DNA of 64,000 nucleotides from Planococcus sp. MB-3u-03 (GTDB lineage Bacteria; Bacillota; Bacilli; Bacillales_A; Planococcaceae), in NCBI RefSeq assembly GCF_002833405.1, contig NZ_CP025135.1:3267501-3331500 (forward strand), read 5' to 3'. Positions within the stretch are counted from its first letter, which is position 1, and every line of letters begins with the position of its first letter. The position numbers and the translations under genes were made by a program. The notes under the pieces were generated by a model. The model worked only from the letters and a program-made list of their open reading frames with translations, did no database searches and was not told where the DNA came from. Below, piece by piece: positions 1 through 8,451 of the stretch.

Positions 1-93
1 TTAGCTCTATCATGAAGGATTTTTCTGGAAAATTCAATACAATAATCTGATTATTCTAATATTGAAATCCACTTTGGTTCCCTCTTTCTACGA

Positions 94-133
94 CAAAACC
101 CGGCTGTCTGGTCAACAGCCGGGTTTTGTTTCT
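94..133. terminator. Intrinsic terminator, probably bidirectional
   Basis: A perfect 14-bp stem (CAAAACCCGGCTGT and its complement) with a 7-nt loop is followed by a T-rich stretch on the plus strand. It lies just beyond the stop codon of the minus-strand lipoprotein gene. The first 90 bases of the window hold no gene I can support. Confidence 0.8.
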
Positions 134-154
134 TCTATTGAAACAGATGCTTCA

Positions 155-790
155 TCAATCGAGCTTGATCGTGATGGTTTGTGCGGGTGCGAGCAGCTCT
201 CCATCCGCAGCGAATAACTTGCTGGTGGTCAATTTAATTTCTTGTGCCCCATCTTCCACGATGAAGCCGACATTTCCTGATTTTACTTCTCCGGGTTTCA
301 GCCCTTCATTCAACGATTCCAAATACACGTCATCTTCCCAAGTCTTCACTTCGCCGCTTTCTGTCTCGATCAATGCGACTGGCGCAAAGTTCACTTCTTC
401 ACTAGAGGCATTGTTGATTTCGACAAAAAACTTCGCCAGTTCGAATTCCTGGTCGTGCGTATAGGAATGATAGAAATCGATCAAGCTGTAATCCGGCGTG
501 TACTGCAGCAGCTTTGTTTCATGGATGGTCAGCTCGACATCGCCGATCTGCACCTTCTGAGGCTCCATATTGGCCGCCAACAGCTCCAAACCGCCTTTTG
601 CATCACGCGCTTTATGGCCAGGCTCCTGCAAGCGGCGGTCATCACTCACTTGTGGGCTGAGGACATATTGTTCCGTGTACTCGGGCGCTTCCGACAAAGA
701 CGCCGCAGTCGCCGTGCCTTGCGTTGTCTCGTTCTGGCAGCCCCATAATAATGCCAATGGGACGAGCAGCCATGCTAATCTCGCTTTCAT
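155..790 (-). CDS. Putative lipoprotein (DUF4352-like fold suspected)
   Basis: The 211-residue product starts with a short signal peptide ending in the lipobox LLWGC, so it should be lipid-anchored on the outer face of the membrane. The mature part has a Thr/Ala/Ser-rich linker, then a beta-rich region of about 130 residues in which a phrase of the type 'FVEINNASSEEVNFAP' resembles the telokin-like DUF4352 family of extracellular proteins. That family guess is inferred, not proven. The ATG has a GGGAG ribosome binding site eight bases upstream. It is transcribed alone between the alkaline phosphatase gene and a strong terminator, and shares the direction of the phosphatase 22 bp upstream, so the two may be co-transcribed. 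Function unknown. Confidence 0.75.
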   Translation of the reverse strand: MKARLAWLLVPLALLWGCQNETTQGTATAASLSEAPEYTEQYVLSPQVSDDRRLQEPGHKARDAKGGLELLAANMEPQKVQIGDVELTIHETKLLQYTPDYSLIDFYHSYTHDQEFELAKFFVEINNASSEEVNFAPVALIETESGEVKTWEDDVYLESLNEGLKPGEVKSGNVGFIVEDGAQEIKLTTSKLFAADGELLAPAQTITIKLD

Positions 791-812
791 CCAATCCGCT
801 CCCTGTTATCGT

Positions 813-2249
813 TTATTGTTTATCGTCGATCGTTACGTCCGCGCCCATCAAGTCGAAGATGATGCCGGCATGATCCGTATTGTCCAGTTGCCCTGCAAAT
901 TTCTGGCTGGCTGGCCCGTAAGCATAAACCGGCACGTCTTCTCCCGTATGGCCGCCAGTTGTCCAGCCTGTGTGCGAACGCTTATCGAAGATGCGCTCGA
1001 TGGCATTGTCGATGTCCAAGTATTCGCCCTCGTCGGCCGCTTTCTTCACAGAAGCGATTTCTTCCTCAGTCAAATCCAAGTCGATATAGCGTTCCAATGT
1101 TTCCTCCACGCCGGCACCTCCCGTAATCTCAGAAGCCATGAAATCCGGTGTGCGCTGTGCAGCAAGGATCGGCTCGGCGAACCAATTGTATATGCCGTCT
1201 GCACCGATCGAGAAGCCGCCTGTCGAGTGGTCGGCTGTCGCTACGACCAATGTATTTTCATCTTGCTTGGCGAATTCGATTGCCGCCTGGAATGCACGGT
1301 CGTAATCCTCCATCTCGCTCATCGCTGCGACGATATCGTTGTCATGTCCTGCCCAGTCAACCTGGCTGCCTTCGATCATCAGGAAGAATCCGTCCTCGTC
1401 CTGCTTCAAGCGATCGATCGCAGAACGCGTCATGTCTTCAAGAGACGGCACGCTGTCTTCGCGGTCGATCATTTTCGGCAAGCCGCCTTCTGCGAACAGG
1501 CCGAGCACTTGACCGTCGTCATTGGCGCGCAGCTCTTCTTTCGATGTTACATAGCCATAGCCGGACTCCTGGAATTCCTCCGTCAAATCGCGATCTGTGC
1601 GGTCGAATAGTTTGGTGCCTCCACCGAGCAAGACGTCGATTTTATGTTCGCCGTCGATGCGCTCATCGAAATAATCATCAGCGATGGCGTTCATATTACG
1701 GCGACTGATATCGTGCGCGCCGAATGATGCTGGTGTCGCGTGGGTGATTTCAGAGCTAGCCACAAGCCCGGTCGCTTTACCTTTTTCTTTCGCCGCTTCA
1801 AGTACGGTTTTCACTTCCGATTCATCGTTGTCGACCGCGATGGCATTGTTATAGGTTTTGATGCCTGCTGCCATGGCAGTGGCGGCCGACGCTGAATCGG
1901 TGACATTTTGTTGCGCATCTTCCGGATAGGTCATTTGCTGTCCAACCAAATAGGAATCGAACGACATTTCATCCGCGAAACGCGCAGATGGATCGTCCTG
2001 CAAATAACGGTAAGCGGATGTATAGGACGTGCCGACGCCATCACCGATCAGGAAAATGACGTTTTTCGGTGCATCCTTGTCTTTGCCCTTCTCTTTCCCT
2101 TTCCCTTTTCCAGGATTTTTGTGTTCTTTATGTACTTCGGCTTTGCCATTCCCGTGCGCTTCAGCTGGCGCGGACGGGGTAAAGCTCGTCACGGCGACTG
2201 CTGCCACCACTGCGGCTGGAACAATTTTTTTCATTGATTTTCGGATCAT
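813..2249 (-). CDS. Secreted alkaline phosphatase (PhoA family)
   Basis: A 478-residue alkaline phosphatase that releases inorganic phosphate from phosphomonoesters outside the cell. A Sec signal peptide (about residues 1-31, ending ...PSAPAEA) precedes a Lys/Gly-rich linker. FLIGDGVG carries the first metal-binding Asp (about residue 70). VTDSASAATA contains the catalytic serine (about residue 119), and HTGWTTGGHTGEDVP near the C-terminus holds the metal-binding histidines. I chose the ATG at 2249 because GAGGAGG lies eight bases upstream, while the start ten codons earlier has no ribosome binding site. Five 11-bp-spaced Pho-box-like hexamers lie directly upstream, so control by PhoP under phosphate limitation is likely. 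Orthology to phoA versus phoB of Bacillus cannot be settled here, so no symbol is given. Confidence 0.93.
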   Translation of the reverse strand: MIRKSMKKIVPAAVVAAVAVTSFTPSAPAEAHGNGKAEVHKEHKNPGKGKGKEKGKDKDAPKNVIFLIGDGVGTSYTSAYRYLQDDPSARFADEMSFDSYLVGQQMTYPEDAQQNVTDSASAATAMAAGIKTYNNAIAVDNDESEVKTVLEAAKEKGKATGLVASSEITHATPASFGAHDISRRNMNAIADDYFDERIDGEHKIDVLLGGGTKLFDRTDRDLTEEFQESGYGYVTSKEELRANDDGQVLGLFAEGGLPKMIDREDSVPSLEDMTRSAIDRLKQDEDGFFLMIEGSQVDWAGHDNDIVAAMSEMEDYDRAFQAAIEFAKQDENTLVVATADHSTGGFSIGADGIYNWFAEPILAAQRTPDFMASEITGGAGVEETLERYIDLDLTEEEIASVKKAADEGEYLDIDNAIERIFDKRSHTGWTTGGHTGEDVPVYAYGPASQKFAGQLDNTDHAGIIFDLMGADVTIDDKQ

Positions 2250-2287
2250 CTGGCATTCCTCCTCGTGTTTGTTGACCATCGCCAGTG

Positions 2288-2337
2288 TATCGAAGGAATA
2301 TTAAGGAATTGTTGAGGGCATGTATGGAATTTGTTAA
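2288..2337 (-). promoter_or_regulatory. Pho box: five hexamers at 11-bp spacing
   Basis: Read on the minus strand the hexamers TTAACA, CATACA, TCAACA, TTAATA and TCGATA are each separated by exactly five bases. This matches the TT(A/C/T)A(C/T)A-N5 tandem pattern of PhoP sites in Bacillus. They end about 39 bp before the alkaline phosphatase start codon. Confidence 0.75.
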
Positions 2338-2345
2338 AGAAATCC

Positions 2346-2361
2346 TATTTCCCGGGAAATA
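2346..2361. promoter_or_regulatory. 16-bp perfect palindrome TATTTCCCGGGAAATA
   Basis: A perfect palindrome upstream of the Pho box. Its 12-bp core TTTCCCGGGAAA recurs at 51546-51557 upstream of ahpC. It may be an operator of an unidentified regulator. Confidence 0.4.
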
Positions 2362-2383
2362 ATTTCGGGGGGATTTCCAAATT

Positions 2384-2418
2384 AAAAACCGGCCTCCATT
2401 AAGGAAGCCGGTTTTTGG
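2384..2418 (-). terminator. Terminator of the RND pump gene
   Basis: An AAAAACCGGC...GCCGGTTTTT stem lies just past the stop codon of the RND transporter gene, with T runs on both sides. Confidence 0.8.
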
Positions 2419-2422
2419 CCGA

Positions 2423-5400
2423 TCAATCTTCGCGATCGACGAGTGATTTGTTTTTCTGGAATTTACGGAGTATTTCATAGACGACCGGCACGACCACGAG
2501 TGTCAGCAAGGTCGAGGACAATAAGCCGCCGATGACGGTGATCGCCAAGTCTTGGGAGACGAGGCCACCGCCACCGCTTGAGAGAGCCATCGGAATCATG
2601 GCACCAATCGTAGCGATTGCCGTCATCAGGATCGGCCGCAGACGCGTCGTTCCTGCTTCAAGCAAGGCATTGCGCACCGTCATGCCTTCGCGTTCCATAT
2701 GGATGACGCGGTCGACAAGGACGATGGCGTTCGTTACGACGATCCCGATGAGCATGAGCAGCCCCATCATGACCGATACGGAAATTGTCTGGCCTGTGAC
2801 ATATAGGCCGACAAATGCACCGATGACCGCAAACGGCAGCGAGAATAGGATGGCGAATGGCGCAAGCCCGCCGCCGAACGTCACGACCAGGATAAAGTAA
2901 ACGATCGCGATTGCCGCTGCCATCGCCAGGCCAAGCTGTGTGAAGGTTTCATTGATATCCGCCGTCACGCCGCCGGTTTCTACCGTCACGCCTGTCGGAA
3001 GATCCAGTTGATCCACATTTTCCTGGACGGCCGCACTTGGCGCAGATACGTCATTGCCCGTCACCGTGCCGGAAACAGTCGCATAATAAGCGCCTTCCGA
3101 ACGGCTCAAGGTATTCAAGGTGGTGCCTTCTTCGACTTCGACCAATTCGCCGACAGTCATCATGGTACCTGCAGCTGTTGGCACAGGCGTCTCCAGAAGC
3201 TCTTCAAAAGTCGCTGCGTCTTGCTGGGCATCGCGCTGGACAATGACTTCAAGTTCGCCGCCGTCTGTATTGACGGTCGTCAGCACTTCATTTTGGCCCC
3301 CGCCGGACAAAGCCATCGCGACTTGTCCCGCCGTCAGGCCATATTGGAGAATTTCCTGCTGTTCGATGCGTAAAGTATGTTCGACATAAGGATCTTCCGC
3401 ATCGGAGGTCACTTCTTCCAAGCCGTCGACTTCGCTCATCGCGCCTTCGACTTGTGCAACGGTATCCATCAAGTCATCGAGGTCTTCGCTGTACAAGGTG
3501 TACGCGACTTCACTCGATGCCGCCATGCCGCCGCCCATCATATCCTGCTCGCCCCACTCGCCTGACTGGTCGAGTCCTGCAAGATAGTCCGTAACTTGGC
3601 TGCGGGCTTCTTCGAATTCATCGACTGAAATCGAATCATCAAAGATCAAATACAATAATGCACCGTCTCCGCCGCCCATCATCATCTGGGCCATATCGGC
3701 ATTGGCTGAATCGTTGATCGATAATTGAAGAACGTCGATGTCTTCGCGTTCAAGCAAGTCTTGCTCGACCGCTTCGATGTTCTCGACAGTCTCTTCCTGC
3801 AACTCTCCGGCTGAAGGGGAATACGTGATGTACATCATTTTCTCGGTTTGCGAGCCGAGGAACGAGAAGCCGATCAACGGTGTCAGCGCCAAAGACCCCG
3901 CGAGCAACACGACTGCAATGATCGATGTGATCCACTTATGGTTCAAGGACTTCTCAAGGAATGAACGGAACCAAAGCGCCATCTTTCCGACTTCTTGATG
4001 CTTCGATGCTGTTTTCTTGCCGTATAATTTCTTTTTGAAGAAACTATGCGACATCGCCGGCACGATGCTGACTGCCACTGCAAGCGACGCAAGCAAAGCA
4101 AACGACATTGTCAGTGCGAACGGCAAGAACAATTCGCCGACCATTCCACCGACAAAGACCAGTGGCGCAAAGACTGCAATCGTTACAAGCGTTGATGATA
4201 AGATCGGCTTGAACATTTCGATCGTCGCCGATTGGATCAATTTGCGGCCGGATAATTTCTCTTCTTTCAAATGCATGCGCCGGTAAATATTCTCGACGAC
4301 GACAATCGAGTCATCGATGACCCGGCCGATCGACACGGTAATGGCACCGAGCGTCATGATGTTCAAGGTGATATCGAGCCGGTTCAACAGGAGCAATGCC
4401 ACGAAAATGGATACTGGGATCGAGACGATGGCAATGAGCGTCGAACGGAGATCACGCAAGAACACCAAAATGATCAGCACGGCAATCAAGCCGCCAAACA
4501 AGGCTTTTTCCACCATTGCAAAGACCGATTCCTCGATCGGCTCGCCTTGATCAAGCGTAATGTCGACGATCAAGCCGTCCACTTCGCTTTCCAAATCCGC
4601 CATCAAGTCTTTTACTTCATTGACCACGGTGACCGTATTGGCTTCCTGGCCTTTGACGATTTGGATGGCAATGGCATCTTCGCCGTTGGTGCGGGAAATC
4701 GACTGCACTTTCCCGACCAGTTCCACGTCGGCCAGTTCAGACAGGGCAACAAATGGTTCCGGATTGTCTTCTGAAGGCGTCACTGGAATCAATAATTCCT
4801 CAAATTCTTCAATAGAAGCGACCGAACCGTCGATATAGACCGCTTCTTCGCCTTCTTCAAATTCGCGGAGGCCGAGCGACAAAGCAATATTGCTCGCTTC
4901 GATCATCTGCTGGATGTCTTCTTCCGTCACTTCACGGGCAGCCATTGCCGCTTCATCGTATGTCAGATGAATTTCTTCGACATGCTGTCCGGTGACAGTA
5001 GCAGACGCGACGCCATCAATTTTTTCGATCTCCGGCAAAATCGTCGTTTGGACACGGTCCGTCAATTCGACGATCGATTCCGTGTCACTGCTGACAGACA
5101 GTGCAACCACCGGGAACATATTGAGGCCGATCGACATGATCGACGGAGTCTCCACTTCCTCAGGCAAGTTTACGCCATCGACTGCGGATTCAAGTTCCCG
5201 CTTTTTCTCATCCATATCGACTCCGTAATCGTATTCGATCTGGATTTGGGAGACATTCGAAGAGGAATTTGAATAAACTGCTTTGACATCCTCCAGGCTT
5301 TCGACTGCCTGTTCCACAGGTATCGATACTTCTTCCATCACCTGTTCAGGTGCAGCCCCCGGGTAGACCCCCGAGACGATTAAGTAGGGAATCGAAATAT

Positions 5401-5518
5401 CAGGGATCGACTCCATCTTCATTTGGGTTGTTGAATAAATGCCGGCAAAGGTTACAATTAAAGTCAACAGCCACACGGCAAATTTGTTTTTCAGCACAAA
5501 ACGCACGAATCCTTGCAC
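2423..5518 (-). CDS. swrC: RND family efflux transporter, SwrC/AcrB type
   Basis: The 1031-residue product has the full length and layout of a hydrophobe/amphiphile RND pump: a transmembrane helix at about residues 13-30, a large extracytoplasmic porter loop, a six-helix bundle, then the same arrangement repeated. The motif GRVIDDSIVVVENIYRR holds the conserved acidic residues of the proton-relay helix. The N-terminus (FVLKNKFAVWLLTLIVT) closely recalls Bacillus SwrC/YerP, which confers resistance to surfactin and other amphiphiles. The substrate here is inferred only. The start codon is GTG with AAAGGAAG upstream. A TetR-family gene is divergent, and a palindrome in the shared 98-bp gap is the likely operator. 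No membrane-fusion partner gene adjoins it, as is usual for monoderm RND pumps. Confidence 0.9.
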   Translation of the reverse strand: MQGFVRFVLKNKFAVWLLTLIVTFAGIYSTTQMKMESIPDISIPYLIVSGVYPGAAPEQVMEEVSIPVEQAVESLEDVKAVYSNSSSNVSQIQIEYDYGVDMDEKKRELESAVDGVNLPEEVETPSIMSIGLNMFPVVALSVSSDTESIVELTDRVQTTILPEIEKIDGVASATVTGQHVEEIHLTYDEAAMAAREVTEEDIQQMIEASNIALSLGLREFEEGEEAVYIDGSVASIEEFEELLIPVTPSEDNPEPFVALSELADVELVGKVQSISRTNGEDAIAIQIVKGQEANTVTVVNEVKDLMADLESEVDGLIVDITLDQGEPIEESVFAMVEKALFGGLIAVLIILVFLRDLRSTLIAIVSIPVSIFVALLLLNRLDITLNIMTLGAITVSIGRVIDDSIVVVENIYRRMHLKEEKLSGRKLIQSATIEMFKPILSSTLVTIAVFAPLVFVGGMVGELFLPFALTMSFALLASLAVAVSIVPAMSHSFFKKKLYGKKTASKHQEVGKMALWFRSFLEKSLNHKWITSIIAVVLLAGSLALTPLIGFSFLGSQTEKMMYITYSPSAGELQEETVENIEAVEQDLLEREDIDVLQLSINDSANADMAQMMMGGGDGALLYLIFDDSISVDEFEEARSQVTDYLAGLDQSGEWGEQDMMGGGMAASSEVAYTLYSEDLDDLMDTVAQVEGAMSEVDGLEEVTSDAEDPYVEHTLRIEQQEILQYGLTAGQVAMALSGGGQNEVLTTVNTDGGELEVIVQRDAQQDAATFEELLETPVPTAAGTMMTVGELVEVEEGTTLNTLSRSEGAYYATVSGTVTGNDVSAPSAAVQENVDQLDLPTGVTVETGGVTADINETFTQLGLAMAAAIAIVYFILVVTFGGGLAPFAILFSLPFAVIGAFVGLYVTGQTISVSVMMGLLMLIGIVVTNAIVLVDRVIHMEREGMTVRNALLEAGTTRLRPILMTAIATIGAMIPMALSSGGGGLVSQDLAITVIGGLLSSTLLTLVVVPVVYEILRKFQKNKSLVDRED

Positions 5519-5566
5519 ACAAATTCTTCCTTTCTTTGACGAAATCCATTTACTACTCTATAGTAA

Positions 5567-5580
5567 TGACCGATTGGTCA
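5567..5580. promoter_or_regulatory. Likely TetR operator TGACCGATTGGTCA
   Basis: An inverted repeat TGACC-N4-GGTCA lies in the divergent gap between the RND pump and the TetR gene, 36 bp from the regulator start. Short symmetrical sites of this kind are typical TetR-family operators. Assignment by position and symmetry. Confidence 0.6.
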
Positions 5581-5616
5581 AGCGTCAAACAAGTAAGGGG
5601 AAAAGAGGAATCAAAT

Positions 5617-6468
5617 ATGTCAAAAAAGCAACAGATCCTGGAATCAGCGCTTCAACTCTTTGCTGAAAACGGCATTGAAGCTACATCTGTCCAGCACATC
5701 ACCCAAGAAGCAGGCATATCAAAAGGCGCGTTCTACTTGTCTTTCCCTTCAAAGGAGTCATTGATCAAAGAAATCATCGATTCATTCATGAAAGGCTTTG
5801 TCGCTGATATTGACCGAGTAGTCAACAGCTTGCAAAAACCTGATGAAAAACTGCGCCTCTATTTTCTTGCCCATCTGGCATTGCTCGAAAAGCATGCGGA
5901 TTTCGCCAAGATCTACGCACAGGAGCCGATGCATGCCCTAAACGAGGAAATTTTGGAGAAACTCATCCATTACGATACGTGGATTGACCGTTCGCTGCTG
6001 TCGTTATTGGACGAGTTGTATGGGGAGCAGCTGCGAGGCCGCCGCTATGACTTGCTCATTTCCATCAAAGGCTTCGTGCGCATTTATTCGCAGCTGGTGT
6101 TGTTCCATCCATATCCACACGATATCGAAAAAATTGCAGAGCTTCTCGTCGAAAAGACCAACGTCCTGGCCGCCTACTCCACTACGGCTTACCTGACAGA
6201 AGAAATGGTCGAATTGCCGATGCCTGGTCCCGAGGAAGTGACCACCGAAGAAAAATTGCTGTCGGTAATCGCCGAGTTACTGGAAGACGGACAGCACCCG
6301 CCGCTCATGGCCGAATCGTTCTCGCTGCTTGCCGAAGAGCTCCAGTTGGAAACGCCAAGACGCGCGATCCTCCACGGCTTGCAGGCCAATATCTACGATT
6401 ACGCTCCTGCCAAATGGCTATCATATCTATTAAAGAAATACGAACAGAAAAAAAGCCCAGACAATTGA
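5617..6468 (+). CDS. TetR/AcrR family transcriptional regulator
   Basis: A 283-residue repressor. The N-terminal 50 residues (QQILESALQLFAENGIEATSVQHITQEAGISKGAFYLSFPSKESLI is the region) form the standard TetR helix-turn-helix. The rest is a helical ligand-binding domain, longer than the usual 190-210 residues. The extra C-terminal 80-90 residues (from about residue 195) are acidic and helical and resemble a second small ligand or dimer module. The ATG at 5617 has an AGAGGAA ribosome binding site, and longer upstream readings run into the pump gene. It is divergent to the RND pump and probably represses it and itself through the palindrome between them. The inducing ligand is unknown. Confidence 0.9.
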   Translation: MSKKQQILESALQLFAENGIEATSVQHITQEAGISKGAFYLSFPSKESLIKEIIDSFMKGFVADIDRVVNSLQKPDEKLRLYFLAHLALLEKHADFAKIYAQEPMHALNEEILEKLIHYDTWIDRSLLSLLDELYGEQLRGRRYDLLISIKGFVRIYSQLVLFHPYPHDIEKIAELLVEKTNVLAAYSTTAYLTEEMVELPMPGPEEVTTEEKLLSVIAELLEDGQHPPLMAESFSLLAEELQLETPRRAILHGLQANIYDYAPAKWLSYLLKKYEQKKSPDN

Positions 6469-6482
6469 TGTCTGGGCTTTTT
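6448..6482. terminator. Bidirectional terminator between tetR and ilvE
   Basis: A 14-bp stem AAAAAGCCCAGACA with a 5-nt loop has A and T runs on either side. It overlaps the stop codon of the TetR gene and lies between convergent genes. Confidence 0.85.
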
Positions 6483-6494
6483 ACATGCGGTGAT

Positions 6495-7568
6495 TTACTT
6501 GATTTCCACGGTCCAGTCCAGTGTGTCTTCGACTTTTCCTGTCTGGATGCCAGTAATCGTGTCGTACAGCTTTTGCGACAATTCACCGATTTCGTGGTTG
6601 TTGATGATCATTTTCTGGCCTTGCCAGTTGAGTTCACCGACCGGGGAAATGACCGCAGCCGTTCCCGTCCCGAAGACTTCTTCGACTTTTCCAGCTTGGT
6701 ACGCTTCGTAAAGTTCATCGATGGCCATGCGTTTTTCCGTTACCGGAACGCCCCATGAATTCAACAATTCAATGATCGACATACGCGTGATGCCTTTTAA
6801 GATGCTACCGTTGAGCTCAGGTGTGAATACTTCCCCATCGATCTTAAAGAAGATGTTCATGCTGCCGACTTCTTCAATATAGCGCTTCTCGACGCCATCG
6901 AGCCACAACACGTCCGCATTTCCTTCTTTCTTGGCATTCGCTTGCGCCTGGTAGCCGGAAGAATAGTTCCCGGCCGTTTTTGCCATTCCCGTGCCGCCTT
7001 TGACTGCGCGCGTGAACTTGTCTTCGACATGGATGACAACTGGTTGCAATCCGCCTGGGAAATAGGAGCCGACAGGAGACAGGATGACCATATACTTATA
7101 TGTAGATGATGGCCCTACTGCCAAATTGGCATCCGTCGAGATAATGTACGGGCGGATATAAAGTGATGTGCCCGGTGTTTTCGGCACCCAGTCTTTTTCA
7201 AGCTTGATCAATTGCTTCAGGTGCTCAAGCGCCAAGTCTTCGTCGATCGGCGGAATGCTGAGGCGCTCACTCGACAAGTTGAGGCGTTCAAAGTTCTTCT
7301 CAGGACGGAACAGCAATACGCGCCCGTCTTCTGTGCGGTATGCTTTCATGCCTTCAAAAACCGTCTGCCCGTAATGGAAAATCATCGCTGCCGGATCCAA
7401 GGAAATCGGACCGTATGGAACGATCTTCGGTTCATGCCAGCCTTTCTCCGTTTCGTATTCCATGATGTACATATGGTCAGTGAAAGTTTGGCCGAATGGA
7501 ATCTGGTCTTGCGCCGGCTTGTCTTTCTTCGCAGTATTCTCGATTACTTCCAATTGATAAGTCGTCAT
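6495..7568 (-). CDS. ilvE: Branched-chain amino acid aminotransferase
   Basis: A 357-residue PLP enzyme of fold type IV that interconverts branched-chain amino acids and their 2-oxo acids with glutamate/2-oxoglutarate. The region GGTGMAKTAGNYSSG carries the PLP-binding lysine (about residue 196). IEEVGSMNIFF and GTGTAAVISPV match the cofactor-phosphate and substrate loops of the long (group II) bacterial form. Two in-frame ATGs lie six bases apart. The second (7568) is preferred because AAGGGG is eight bases upstream of it and only two from the first. A sigma-A-like promoter (TTTTCA-N17-TATAAT) lies at 7617-7645. I saw no convincing CodY box. Confidence 0.93.
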   Translation of the reverse strand: MTTYQLEVIENTAKKDKPAQDQIPFGQTFTDHMYIMEYETEKGWHEPKIVPYGPISLDPAAMIFHYGQTVFEGMKAYRTEDGRVLLFRPEKNFERLNLSSERLSIPPIDEDLALEHLKQLIKLEKDWVPKTPGTSLYIRPYIISTDANLAVGPSSTYKYMVILSPVGSYFPGGLQPVVIHVEDKFTRAVKGGTGMAKTAGNYSSGYQAQANAKKEGNADVLWLDGVEKRYIEEVGSMNIFFKIDGEVFTPELNGSILKGITRMSIIELLNSWGVPVTEKRMAIDELYEAYQAGKVEEVFGTGTAAVISPVGELNWQGQKMIINNHEIGELSQKLYDTITGIQTGKVEDTLDWTVEIK

Positions 7569-7616
7569 GGTCATGTCCCCTTCTATGCAGCAATTTTATT
7601 TTCACAATTTCGAATA

Positions 7617-7645
7617 ATTATACACACATTTCCACGTACTGAAAA
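7617..7645 (-). promoter_or_regulatory. Putative sigma-A promoter of ilvE
   Basis: On the minus strand TTTTCA and a perfect TATAAT are separated by 17 bp, about 50 bp ahead of the ilvE start. Confidence 0.5.
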
Positions 7646-7683
7646 GGCTGTTCATCAAATTCGCCAAATATCGGCCAATCGGC

Positions 7684-8298
7684 TCAGCGGATCAATTCCA
7701 TGAAATGCATGAGAATCTTTGCCGTTAATCCCCAAATGACGCGGTCTTCGTATAAATAGAAGAATTCATCCACTTGCCGCGCACGCCAGCTGTAGTTTTC
7801 GCCGCCGGCAATCAAGTCATACGGAAAACTTTCCTCCGGCTGAATATCGAAATCAATGCGGTACACGCGCGGCTCGTTTTCAAGGAAAAACTTCAGCGGC
7901 ACCGTGAAGACGCTGTCGACTTCAGGCGGATTCGGCTTAAAATCCGTGTCAGGATCGATAAAGCCCGCAAACGAATAGACAATCATGCCAAACGGCGAGA
8001 CGATGTAATCGAGCGGAAACACATTGCTGATCGCCTCTTTGCGGATGCCAAGCTCTTCCATCGTTTCACGCAAAGCTGTTTCTTCCTCATCTTCATCCCC
8101 GTGATCGATGCGCCCACCCGGAAAACAAATCTCCCCAGGCTGGCGCCTCATTTCAAACGAACGCACTTCAAACAGGATATGGACGCCGTCTTCTTTTTCA
8201 ATCAATGGGAGAAGAATCGCATATTTCGAGAAATCCCGGTTGCCGAGTACTTCAGGCACCCGCCCTTTGACTTTTTCCAAAATCTTTTCCGGTTCCAT
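7684..8298 (-). CDS. Nudix hydrolase, probable CoA pyrophosphatase
   Basis: The 204-residue protein has a complete Nudix box (from GGRIDHGDEDEEE to RETMEELGI, about residues 60-82), which binds the divalent metal and cleaves a nucleoside diphosphate linked to another group. The preceding LFEVRSFEMRRQPGEICFPGG matches the sequence that marks the CoA/NudL subgroup, so coenzyme A or its oxidised or acylated forms are the likely substrate. The ATG has AGGTG five bases upstream. It precedes ilvE on the same strand, about 115 bp away, with a separate promoter in between. Cytosolic housekeeping enzyme. Confidence 0.88.
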   Translation of the reverse strand: MEPEKILEKVKGRVPEVLGNRDFSKYAILLPLIEKEDGVHILFEVRSFEMRRQPGEICFPGGRIDHGDEDEEETALRETMEELGIRKEAISNVFPLDYIVSPFGMIVYSFAGFIDPDTDFKPNPPEVDSVFTVPLKFFLENEPRVYRIDFDIQPEESFPYDLIAGGENYSWRARQVDEFFYLYEDRVIWGLTAKILMHFMELIR

Positions 8299-8402
8299 GC
8301 CATCACCTCGACTTTCTTTCTTCCTATCTTACCAAATAATCGAAGTGCCCGGCCTTTCAATCGCTCCGGAAAGATGAAAAATCCGAATTCCCTTGCCATC
8401 TA

Positions 8403-8432
8403 TTGGCGAACGCACTGCGCCTTCGCTACAAT
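8403..8432 (+). promoter_or_regulatory. Promoter of the laccase-domain gene
   Basis: TTGGCG-N18-TACAAT on the plus strand. The -10 box overlaps the upstream ATG at 8431, which argues for the downstream TTG start at 8452. Confidence 0.55.
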
Positions 8433-8451
8433 GGGAGCGGAGGGGATAGAC

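Noticed and set aside
570..1610. Long open reading frame opposite the alkaline phosphatase gene
   Set aside because: It is antisense to a gene with clear active-site motifs, has no ribosome binding site, and its translation is low in recognisable structure.
7568..7645. CodY box upstream of ilvE
   Set aside because: The best alignment to AATTTTCWGAAAATT has about five mismatches, too weak to report.
7774..8451. N-terminal 226-codon extension of the laccase-domain reading frame
   Set aside because: This part is antisense to the Nudix gene. A promoter and ribosome binding site support the start at 8452.
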